The notes under the pieces were generated by a model. That model searched no databases. It had not been told where the DNA came from and saw nothing but the letters and a program-made list of their open reading frames with translations. Below are positions 59,401 through 64,000 of a DNA stretch of 64,000 nucleotides, one piece after another. Source of the stretch: Haliclystus octoradiatus (Eukaryota; Cnidaria; Staurozoa; Stauromedusae; Haliclystidae); contig OU744452.1 in the NCBI GenBank assembly GCA_916610825.1, forward strand, positions 4,933,543 through 4,997,542, given 5' to 3'. How positions within the stretch are numbered: the stretch's first letter is position 1; every line of letters starts with the position of its first letter. Made by a program: the position numbers and the translations under genes.

Positions 59401-62308
59401 TGAAGAAATCAAAACAGAGAAAGATTTAAATGAGATCAAACAAAAACGTCAAAAGAAGAAAAAAAGACCACTAAAGGTCAATTCATGTTTCAAAGTAGGA
59501 AAACCTGAACTCATCAGTAATGAAGAAAGTGAAATGATTATTTCAAAAGCAGAGAAGTCAGAAACATTAGAAGGAGCACTTGAAGCAATAAAGGAGAAGG
59601 ATGAAGATTCAGTCAGCACAACAACAAGACTGTACCGTGCTTTGCAAACTGACGAAAATTGGAGTGGAAAAGAATTTCAAAAATTATGTCCCTTCTTTGA
59701 CTCAGATGAAAAGATATACAGATTAGGCGGATGTCTTGAACACATGAAAAACTTTGAACCAAAATTAGTTGATCCAATAATTTTGAAAAGAAGCCCAACT
59801 TCAAAGAAAGCTACATCTGAAGAAAAAGGAGTTATGAAAAATACTGTTCTTTTGAAAATCGTATCACCATGAAAAAGTAGGTCATGCAGGAGTTAACATG
59901 ACAAGAGCTGCAATTGAACAAAGTGGTCTCTGGATCATTGGAGTGGTTCGATTGATAAGAACAATGATGAAATCATGTTTATTTTGTCGCCAGAGGAAAG
60001 CACCTCTACTCACACAACAAATGGGACAATTACCAGATTTTCGACTAAACGCAAGTTATCCTGCATTTTGGACTACCGCGGTTGACTTTTTTGGACCCCT
60101 TAAGACCAAACTAAGACGTGGTGTAACAAGGAATGGACATGTTGCATTGTTCATTTGCACTGTCACTAGGGCTATCCATCTTAAGTTTGTATATGACTTA
60201 CAAGGAGGTGAAGGAATGTCTTCTGAAAAATTTATAATGGCATTTCGCAGATTTGCTTGTTTAAGAGGTATCCAGCCTCGCCAGATGTACAGCGACCAAG
60301 GACCTAATTTGGTAGCAGCCTCAAAATCAATTGAAAATTTAGAGAAGAAATGGGATGTCAAATTAGAAAAAAATTGCTTAGAAGGACGTGGTTTTATCTG
60401 GAAATGGAATTGTCCGACGGCTTCCTACCAGAACGGAGTAGTGGAAGCATTTGTCAAATCGGTAAGAAAAGCTCTAGATGCGATGAAAGACTGTTATGTC
60501 AAATCTCTTTATCCTGGTGAATGGGAAACCGCTCTGGCAGAAGTTACGTATTTATTGAATTCCAGACCACTGTGGCCCAATTCTAGTGTGGATCCTTTAG
60601 ATATTAGTAGACTGATTACATCGAACAGCCTTCTTTATGGTCAAAATATGATTATACCACAATTTAATGAAGAAAAAGAACCGCATCCAAAAGATAGAGT
60701 AGCTGTCATTGAACGTCGCATACAAATATTCTGGGACGTCTGGTTACGAAACATGCCTACACAATTATTTAAATGGTTTAAAAAGAATCGAAATTTACAA
60801 ATTGGTGATTTAATTATCGAGAAACGCATTTCTGGAGTAAGTTTAAGCCCAAGAGCAATCTGGCCGCTTGGTGTTGTTACAGCTGTATACCCAGGTCTAG
60901 ATAAACTTGTTAGAAAAGTAAAGATCAAAACTAAAACAGGTGAATACAACAGACCGATCAGCAAATTCTGTCTTATTGCAACCAATGAAGAGCTGAAAGA
61001 AAGATGTTTGAATGAGAAAGACTTGATCAATAAAGAATAAAATATGAAAATTACAATTAAATAAAACAATTTGATTTATAGACAATGAGAACATTGACAA
61101 TTAGTATAAATTCACCATAAATAGATATAGAATATAGATTAATTTTGCTTTCATTTGAAATAAATATCTCAAATTTGGGGGGAGTGGAAATTAATAAATC
61201 AGTTGTATGTTAGTTTGTATTAAATAAAGAAATATGATTGATCATGGTGTGATCGTGGTGTGATTGTGGTGTGATATATAAGGCGTGAGAATTTGTGATG
61301 ACACAGAGGATCACGTTCTAAACGATGTAAAGTAGACGTGTTTTTAGAATGTGAATATTATTATGAAAGTGATTGAAATTAAATGACTTGTTTGGTTATG
61401 TTAATGTTTATTTACTACTTCATATTCGACTCGCCTCTCACAAATGACAAATTGAACTAGAACAAAACAGCGGCTGAGATTTACAATGGGCATTTAACAT
61501 CACTTCCAGGGTCCGACAAAATGTTTTACCTTCCGCAAACCTCAACCTTTTAGATAAAAGTTTGAGTAACTGTACTGACAAAAAATCGTAGAACGAAATT
61601 TTATATTTTACATTTTTCTAGTAATTTTAATTAATGTATTCAGAATTTTGCTTTTTCCTTCTGAATTTTGCTGGCCTTCCGCAAACCAGGTTTCCAAGTT
61701 TCCGGACTTTGTCGGACCCTGATTCACTTCCATAACAATATCATCTTAACAAAAGAGCCAATCATCTAAATATGAGTAGTGGCACGGGGACCTTCTCGGT
61801 GTGGCGATACAGTCTCAATTACATAGGCATACGAAATGTATGAGAACATTTTTCAGTAAAGGGGATAAATTTCCTTCAACAATATATATCAATGTTTTCC
61901 CCATCTTCCTGCATTGATTTTGAGTAGGTGTGTGTGTGTGTGTGTCTGTACTGCCTGATATATTTTTAAATTTAAATTTGAGGAATAGTGTCACTCAATA
62001 TTTTAATATGTTGTGTGTATTGACTAGTTTGGTAAACTACTATACATGCTTCGTCAAATTCGGTGCATAACAAATCTAAGTAATTCAAACAGACATATAT
62101 ATATTGAGCGAGATATTACCTTGAGACATGAAACATTTATGAGTGATCATGTACTTTCTTTGACCAGCACAATCAACAACCAAAACTTCAAAATCGTCTA
62201 GCTCTGGTCTGACTTTCCATTTAAAGAGATCAATGCCTTCTGTTCTTGAATCGATATCTATACTCTGTCTTCTACAGGTAATCATTGCTTGACATAGACT
62301 TGTCTTAC
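29215..62308 (-). CDS. Roc-COR GTPase with C-terminal death domain (3' part, eight exons)
   Basis: Exons 62,308-62,120, 52,179-51,821, 49,767-49,238, 36,254-36,038, 34,939-34,685, 33,282-33,078, 31,093-31,031 and 29,492-29,215 join in frame, each with GT-AG borders and matching phase, to about 698 codons ending in a stop. In order they give a Roc GTPase domain, a COR domain, a Cys-rich linker and a death domain. Roc-COR proteins are dimerising GTP-regulated switches (LRRK, DAPK1, MFHAS1 families). A death domain at the C-terminus recalls DAPK1 and suggests a role in cell-death or innate signalling, which is inference. The exon with the first glycines of the P-loop, and any ankyrin, LRR or kinase part, was not found and should lie to the right. 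The introns of 9.8 and 13.0 kb are full of transposons. No canonical AATAAA was seen within 200 bases of the stop. Confidence 0.88.
29556..29728. mobile_element. GTTCATGAAC MITE, copy 1 (degenerate)
   Basis: Five or more TTCATGAA-like words in an intron, with flanks CCCCCTTGAAAAC and TTTTTCACAGG recalling the family ends. Confidence 0.55.
29890..30020. repeat. (ATC)n-rich microsatellite, two blocks
   Basis: ATC/ATG triplets at about 29,899-29,923 and 29,976-30,013. Confidence 0.9.
30408..30735 (+). mobile_element. tRNA-derived SINE, copy 1
   Basis: An A-box-like TGGCAGAGCAAC at about 30,435 and a B box GGTTCAAATCC at about 30,482, spaced as in a tRNA promoter. They are followed by a body (GGTCCAGAGGGAATTGC, GTGAGTAGCTGC, TTGCGCATTGACAA, GTCGCGGCTGAGATC) that recurs at 54,765-54,970. 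It is not a tRNA gene, because no cloverleaf closes. The strand follows from the boxes. Confidence 0.7.
31031..31093 (-). CDS. Roc-COR-death gene, exon G: 63-bp linker exon
   Basis: Acceptor AATTTTGATAG and strong donor AATG/GTGAGT. The phase fits both neighbours. It encodes an acidic linker (IHEFEMENEIENATS). Confidence 0.75.
31346..31445. repeat. hAT-type terminal fragment
   Basis: TAGGTGTGCACCGATTAATA and the inner words AATCGGTCGATTAATCGG resemble the termini of the hAT element at 37,638-46,698 and of many hAT MITEs. The other end was not located. Confidence 0.4.
32286..32390. repeat. Two strong hairpins in an intron
   Basis: CCGTTGTGCAG/CTGCACAACGG (11-bp arms, four-base loop, about 32,291-32,316) is followed by CAAGTCCTGCTTTC paired with GAAAGCAGGACTTG (14-bp arms, about 32,329-32,384). 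Confidence 0.75.
33078..33282 (-). CDS. Roc-COR-death gene, exon F: Cys-rich linker
   Basis: Acceptor TTTTTCTAG, donor AAAAG/GTAATA. It contains SLCPSCIS, a later HVACQKEH and PINLLFPS, like the Cys/His segment after COR in other Roc proteins. Ends in phase 1. Confidence 0.82.
34485..34650. repeat. Dispersed repeat with CTGTCTATAG / ATACAGGT words
   Basis: Similar wording occurs at 49,815-50,000 and at 62,556-63,020, in each case in introns of the Roc-COR gene. Probably a MITE ending in TACAGGTTCCACT. Confidence 0.4.
34685..34939 (-). CDS. Roc-COR-death gene, exon E: COR C-terminal part
   Basis: Acceptor TTCATTTTCAG, donor TTTAAG/GTAGGT, 255 bases, phase 0 to phase 0. It carries PLPIGSFERFVAVIYG, the segment that follows the COR core in Roc proteins. 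Confidence 0.85.
35255..35456. mobile_element. GTTCATGAAC MITE, copy 2
   Basis: About eight TTCATGAAC-like palindromes. The inner ATGAAATTGCCCAAAAGTTC matches copies 3 and 4. Ends are degenerate (GATTGTTTTGCAGTGG on the right). Confidence 0.7.
36038..36254 (-). CDS. Roc-COR-death gene, exon D: second half of COR
   Basis: Acceptor TTCTTGTAG. The single leading G completes an AGG codon left by exon C. It contains FLIEILCRFHLIIDL and MLVPWYLNP, the L-x-x-F-x-L...V-P-x-x-L-x-P pattern of COR. Donor GTG/GTAAGC, phase 0. Confidence 0.87.
37690..40769. mobile_element. Non-autonomous hAT element nested in the larger hAT
   Basis: TIRs TAGAGATGCACCG and CGGTGCATCCCTA, a perfect 8-bp target duplication ATCGGCAC (37,682-37,689 and 40,770-40,777), and GGCCGGAA words inside both ends. 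About 1.05 kb of its own sequence, interrupted by the TTAA element at 38,598-40,619. Confidence 0.88.
38598..40619. mobile_element. TTAA-flanked long-TIR element, copy 1 (2.0 kb)
   Basis: Flanked by TTAA on both sides (38,594-38,597 and 40,620-40,623). The ends AGTGGGAATAAACCCCCAGA and its complement begin TIRs of over 200 bp that stay about 85-90 percent alike by eye. No transposase frame is seen. TTAA targets are used by piggyBac and Kolobok families; which one is undecided. The second copy is at 52,269-54,141. Confidence 0.87.
40834..40977. mobile_element. GTTCATGAAC MITE, copy 3 (TIRs intact)
   Basis: Ends CCCTTGCGAAAAAAA and TTTTTTTCGCAGGG are inverted. The interior is built of GTTCATGAAC palindromes, and an ATC triplet occurs on both flanks. 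Confidence 0.8.
42540..42561. repeat. (TTTTA)n microsatellite
   Basis: Four TTTTA units just downstream of the transposase stop. Confidence 0.85.
42630..45138 (-). CDS. hAT-family transposase, two exons, uninterrupted
   Basis: Exon 1 (45,138-45,057, 5' end uncertain) encodes ALCWLCNKKINYASRGVIAL. It is joined through a 79-bp intron (donor GACAG/GTAGGC, acceptor TTACAG) to exon 2 (44,977-42,630), which starts TDHVVTKVHVEKY. Together they complete a C-x2-C...H-x5-H zinc finger. Exon 2 then has FFSLNIDEATSS (first catalytic Asp region), AMLMDSCAVMRG, VPTRWLTVYDV (the R-W motif of hAT proteins) and a C-terminal PRVESSFSVMTDIIDKKSGR dimerisation segment. A lysine-rich tail ends at the stop. About 780 codons have no stop or frameshift, so the gene is recent, active or under selection. 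Upstream coding sequence is likely, as no ATG precedes the finger in frame. It cuts and pastes its element in the nucleus (family knowledge). Confidence 0.85.
46699..48900. other. Intronic; array of a GAAACTCCATCACGAA motif at 47,595-48,727
   Basis: The word TGAAACTCCATCACGAAA or a close variant occurs six times on the plus strand: 47,595, 47,763, 48,323, 48,353, 48,374 and 48,710. Spacings are irregular. No coding frame or TIR was found around it. Confidence 0.75.
48901..49163. mobile_element. GTTCATGAAC MITE, copy 4
   Basis: Ends CCCCTGCGAAAAA and TTTTTGTCGCAGGGG, with about fifteen GTTCATGAAC-type words inside. It lies 75 bp downstream of exon C of the Roc-COR gene. Confidence 0.85.
49238..49767 (-). 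CDS. Roc-COR-death gene, exon C: first half of COR
   Basis: Acceptor TTTCTTTTAG. It includes FIFLDPVWFIDVLKRLF, the COR signature (L-D-P-x-W-L-x-D-V/L). Donor CTGAG/GTATTT leaves phase 2. 530 bases. Confidence 0.9.
50101..50268. mobile_element. GTTCATGAAC MITE, copy 5
   Basis: Right end TTTTTCGCAGG, left end CCTGAAAAAACAG. The interior has the same palindromes and a GGCCCAATTTTCATTAACTG variant of the family core. Confidence 0.75.
50350..50501 (+). mobile_element. tRNA-derived SINE, copy 3 (degenerate)
   Basis: AACAATCAACTCAGAGTTGGC, CAATGAGTATCATC and AAGAGGGAAT follow the order of the copy at 30,408-30,735. It is cut by the TTAA element that starts at 50,506. Confidence 0.5.
50506..51566. 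mobile_element. TTAA-flanked (piggyBac-type) non-autonomous element
   Basis: TTAA at 50,502-50,505 and 51,567-51,570. The inverted ends CACTTGTCGTACCGA and TCGGCATCATAAGTG agree at most positions. The left end holds a hairpin, GTATACTCGGGAT with ATCCCGAGTATAC. No transposase frame. Confidence 0.75.
51821..52179 (-). CDS. Roc-COR-death gene, exon B: rest of Roc
   Basis: Acceptor TTTTATTAG. It restores LFLLVVDLYAYER, followed by IIIVPTHLDLF, the G4 motif (T-H-L-D for NKxD). The donor GAG/GTAATT closes in phase 0. 359 bases. Confidence 0.88.
52269..54141. mobile_element. TTAA-flanked long-TIR element, copy 2
   Basis: Same ends and inner sequence as 38,598-40,619, with TTAA at 52,265-52,268 and 54,142-54,145. 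Its middle is shorter than copy 1, and it carries a nested MITE at 53,265-53,927. Confidence 0.87.
53265..53927. mobile_element. MITE nested in the TTAA element
   Basis: Ends GGCTACGTTTACACGA and, inverted, GGCTGCGTTTACAAGA, with TAA on both sides (3-bp duplication as in PIF/Harbinger elements). The same site is uninterrupted in the sister copy near 40,405, which confirms the insertion. Inner CCCGGGTTT words recur in both orientations. Confidence 0.85.
54765..54970 (+). mobile_element. tRNA-derived SINE, copy 2, split by the BEL element
   Basis: Shares GGTCCAGAGGGAATTGC, GTGAGTAGCTGC and TATCGCGGCTG with the copy at 30,408. It lacks the B box. Its 3' end resumes after the BEL element at 61,470. 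Confidence 0.65.
54971..55254 (+). repeat. BEL 5' LTR
   Basis: Starts TGGAAATTAATAAATC and ends GAACTAGAACAAAACA. Contains three tandem GTGGTGTGATC units (55,031-55,060) directly before a TATATAAGG box (55,061), the likely promoter. It differs from the 3' LTR at about four bases and one indel. Confidence 0.93.
55296..57839 (+). pseudogene. BEL gag and protease frame (frameshifted at its end)
   Basis: An 847-residue frame starting 42 bases after the 5' LTR. Residues 1-125 are helical and charged. Residues about 158-185 are a tandem Asn-Glu-rich repeat from 18-bp units. A gag core with F-T-P-N-S-W-N-G-D begins near 265 (DUF1759-like). Zinc knuckles CFRCLTPNHIKPNC and CEICEQDHHTLLH lie near 508-535. 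The protease motif reads CLIDGGSDTTLI near 606, with D-G-G where D-S/T-G is usual. The gag shell packages the RNA and the protease cuts the polyprotein (family knowledge). The last codons are out of frame: homology passes to another frame near 57,715-57,730, so a small indel separates it from the RT. Confidence 0.9.
55765..55853 (+). repeat. 18-bp tandem repeat in gag
   Basis: About five in-frame copies of AATATTATTAATGAAGAA, coding Asn-Ile-Ile-Asn-Glu-Glu. Confidence 0.92.
57824..59872 (+). pseudogene. BEL reverse transcriptase and RNase H frame
   Basis: A 682-residue frame, homologous from about 57,720. RT motif A region IGDIRKMFNMVMI near residue 108; catalytic HIYMDDVADS near 185 (YMDD). 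A Pao-type connection, VWDPLGLLAPVMVHLRIP, lies near 300. RNase H segments AFSDGGSNAYGT (near 370), RTELVAALI and YWTDSTVVLHWL (near 445). Synthesises cDNA in the particle. The usual FGxxSSPF stretch is FGDPPSPNLSQL here, a possible weakness. A second frameshift near 59,800-59,855 cuts it from the integrase. Confidence 0.9.
59855..61040 (+). pseudogene. BEL integrase frame
   Basis: Homology starts near 59,855 with the H-H-E-K-V-G-H part of the H2C2 finger, ahead of the first ATG of the frame (59,898). CLFC supplies the cysteines. The catalytic triad is D in VDFFGP, D in YSDQGPN and E in NGVVEAFVKSV, with 49 residues between the last two. A C-terminal IGDLIIEKR...PLGVVTAVYPG segment matches the domain (DUF5641-like) common at the end of BEL integrases. 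The frame is open to the stop at 61,040. Confidence 0.9.
61185..61469 (+). repeat. BEL 3' LTR
   Basis: 285 bp, TG...CA ends. Nearly identical to the 5' LTR. Confidence 0.93.
61507..61721. mobile_element. Small hAT-type MITE
   Basis: 14-bp perfect TIRs CAGGGTCCGACAAA around 215 bp. Flanks ATCACTTC and TTCACTTC agree at seven of eight bases. A CCTTCCGCAAACC word is repeated inside both halves. Confidence 0.75.
61928..61946. repeat. (TG)n microsatellite
   Basis: Run of GT dinucleotides in an intron. Confidence 0.9.
62120..62308 (-). CDS. Roc-COR-death gene, exon A: Roc G1 to G3
   Basis: Acceptor TTTTGTAG, donor CAAG/GTAATA. The first codon is split and restores GKTS of the P-loop. It continues to LVVDCAGQ, the G3 DxxG motif. 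It ends in phase 1. Confidence 0.88.
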
Positions 62309-62555
62309 CTACAAAATAAGAAGCCCAAATATCAATAGAGATAATGCAGACAGAGGTCTGAAAAAGAGGATGTTTGATTTGATTGTAATCAAAATTTGAT
62401 CCTGGACTCAATTCAATCTTGTTGGTAGGCTAATGTGTTAGCGTCTTATAGTGTTACTTGGTACTAGTTACTTTTGAAGTAATTCTAGGGGTAATAAATC
62501 AATTACTTATTTAGAAAAGTAATAATTAAAGTAATGAATGACTTTTTCAAGCAAG

Positions 62556-63020
62556 TACAGTCAAAGCTGATATTACAGTCATCTCAATACAGTGACCACA
62601 TGTCTATGCTCTTGCAACGTCTAGCATCAGGGATTGATATAATGGGGGCTAGGCTAGCACCAATCCAGGAGGAAGGGGAAGAAATAGCTGTATTCAAGCT
62701 TTTACAATCAGAAGAAAAATATTTTGCTTTCTTTTCTTTGGAAGAGGAGTGAAAAGGTGCAGTTTTTATCAAATGTTATGACAATTTTTTCCCCTTAAAT
62801 GTTCAGCAGTGGAAACATTTACATGATGAAGTCATCCGAAAAATCTTGAAGTAAATTTTAGAATCCTGGGAGGAATAGTATTTTATTGGTCCATGTCTGA
62901 AGTTACCTTTTCTATTGAATTAACCCTAGATATCCTGGATATAAAGGTCCTGTCTATAACTGTTCAATATATCTACCTCTCGTAGCTGGCTGTTAGGCTA
63001 ACATACAGGTTCCACTATAG
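62556..63020. mobile_element. Possible MITE upstream of exon A
   Basis: TACAGTCAAAGCTGATATTA at the left and ATACAGGTTCCACTATA at the right are loosely inverted. Related words occur at 34,485 and 49,815. The TIR match is imperfect. Confidence 0.4.
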
Positions 63021-64000
63021 TATTTGCAGCAATAAAGTAATTGATACTACTTCCTGATTACTTTACCAAATAACTTATTCACAGATTTAATTTCAAAAGA
63101 TTCATTCTTTGCTAGTAATTGTGAAGTCTCAAATGATTTGAAATCATTGTTGTTCTTGTGAGTTGGTTATTTGTTTATTAATGTTTTGATTATGAAATTA
63201 TATTTGGAATGGAAAGATTTTAGAAATAAAAGATTTCATTGGTCACATAGAATCTATTCGTCACTCCATTTAAGATACGAAGTGGATAATGTTCCGGCAG
63301 CCGGAATCCTGAGTACTAGAGATAATGTTCCGTGCATCTTTTACGCATGCATATTGTGTTGTTTGATTTTCTCTCACATTCGTTCAAGATGCAATGGCAA
63401 CTGACGGTCCTTTTCCTCGATCATCAATTCTGTTCATCAATTTAATAATAAAATATAAAATAGTTTAAATTCAAAGTACTAGAGATTGAAAACACTTTGT
63501 ATGAGGGATTAACAACGCTAGATGCCACACCAAACCGTTCTTCCAAACTTACAGAACGAACTCGGCTTCAGTTTTGAATTTCAGAGTCCTGACTTTTGGT
63601 AAACGACAAATCAGAATTGGTAGACCGCATATAGTATCAGTTACAGGATAAAGAAATACCGGTTCCTCATAAGTAATTATCCCATATTATTACAAATTAC
63701 CAAAGTAAAAATGTCTTGAAAGATCGTTAGGCTACATAAATATTCTCTGGAACCTTTCAAGAGCGTCTAATAAATGTCACGACACTCAAATATTAAAAAC
63801 GCTGGGTCGTAACGGTATCGCTGTAAAGCTTCGATAAATCAAACACGAATAAAATGATTAATGCATAGTTATGTTGAATATCGTTTCTGTCTTATATTTA
63901 TTCCAAACAGTCAATTGCATCCAATTTACGGTGCTATGAATTATTTTACAAACTACTTGAGATTTAATTTGGATCGATCGACAGACGACACAGCCATGTT
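63021..64000. other. No exon recognised
   Basis: Searched on the minus strand for a P-loop exon ending in phase 1 ahead of exon A. None was found. Confidence 0.4.

Larger units (their letters stand above)
54971..61469 (+). mobile_element. BEL/Pao LTR retrotransposon, nearly intact
   Basis: 6.5 kb between 284/285-bp LTRs, with a 5-bp target duplication GCGGC (54,966-54,970 and 61,470-61,474). Gag, protease, RT, RNase H and integrase are present in BEL order, with no envelope frame. Two frameshifts split the polyprotein. It lies antisense in the intron between exons A and B of the Roc-COR gene. A purine tract (TTGGGGGGAG) directly precedes the 3' LTR. No obvious TGG-type primer site follows the 5' LTR. 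Confidence 0.93.

Noticed and set aside
60641..61069. Minus-strand 142-codon frame over the BEL integrase
   Set aside because: Shadow of the integrase frame, with low-complexity F/L/S composition.
62534..62752. Plus-strand frame and its minus shadow as a P-loop exon for the Roc gene
   Set aside because: No GxxxxG, no donor in phase 1, and the frame lies in a probable MITE.

Overview
The window is AT-rich, intron-bearing animal DNA. The host exons, the mix of transposons (BEL/Pao, Penelope-like, hAT, LINE, copia and tRNA-derived SINE remnants, many MITEs) and the simple repeats all fit an invertebrate metazoan. I cannot fix the phylum: a tunicate, cnidarian or lophotrochozoan would all be compatible. 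Genes are sparse and most of the window is transposon tissue at various stages of decay.

Right half (about 29.2-62.3 kb, minus strand): one host gene. Eight exons join with matching splice phases into the 3' part of a Roc-COR GTPase that ends in a death domain. The exon with the first part of the P-loop was not found and probably lies beyond the right edge. Its introns are swollen by transposons: (i) an almost intact BEL/Pao LTR retrotransposon (54,971-61,469) with near-identical LTRs and a 5-bp target duplication, inserted into an older SINE; (ii) a roughly 9-kb hAT element (37,638-46,698) with a two-exon transposase gene, which holds a second, non-autonomous hAT element, which holds a TTAA-flanked long-TIR element; (iii) a second copy of that TTAA element with a further MITE inside it; (iv) another TTAA-flanked element; (v) at least five copies of a MITE built from GTTCATGAAC palindromes.

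Left half (1-29 kb): mostly relics, plus two probable small host genes. One, at 8.36-9.50 kb, encodes a secreted all-alpha protein resembling the pore-forming domain I of Bacillus delta-endotoxins. The other, at 22.4-22.7 kb, is a PAN/Apple-domain exon. The relics include a copia RT scrap, a THAP scrap, two LINEs and two Penelope-like elements (PLEs). One PLE carries a GIY-YIG endonuclease and forms an imperfect inverted repeat of about 2.6 kb.

The most interesting small-scale structure lies around the PLEs. Seven type I hammerhead ribozyme motifs (13.9-14.7, 21.0 and 24.2 kb) can be folded by eye. At least two keep the complete catalytic core, and four are arranged head-to-head as near-perfect palindromes. 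Hammerheads in PLE terminal repeats are known; the paired palindromic arrangement and the conserved downstream box seen here deserve a check.
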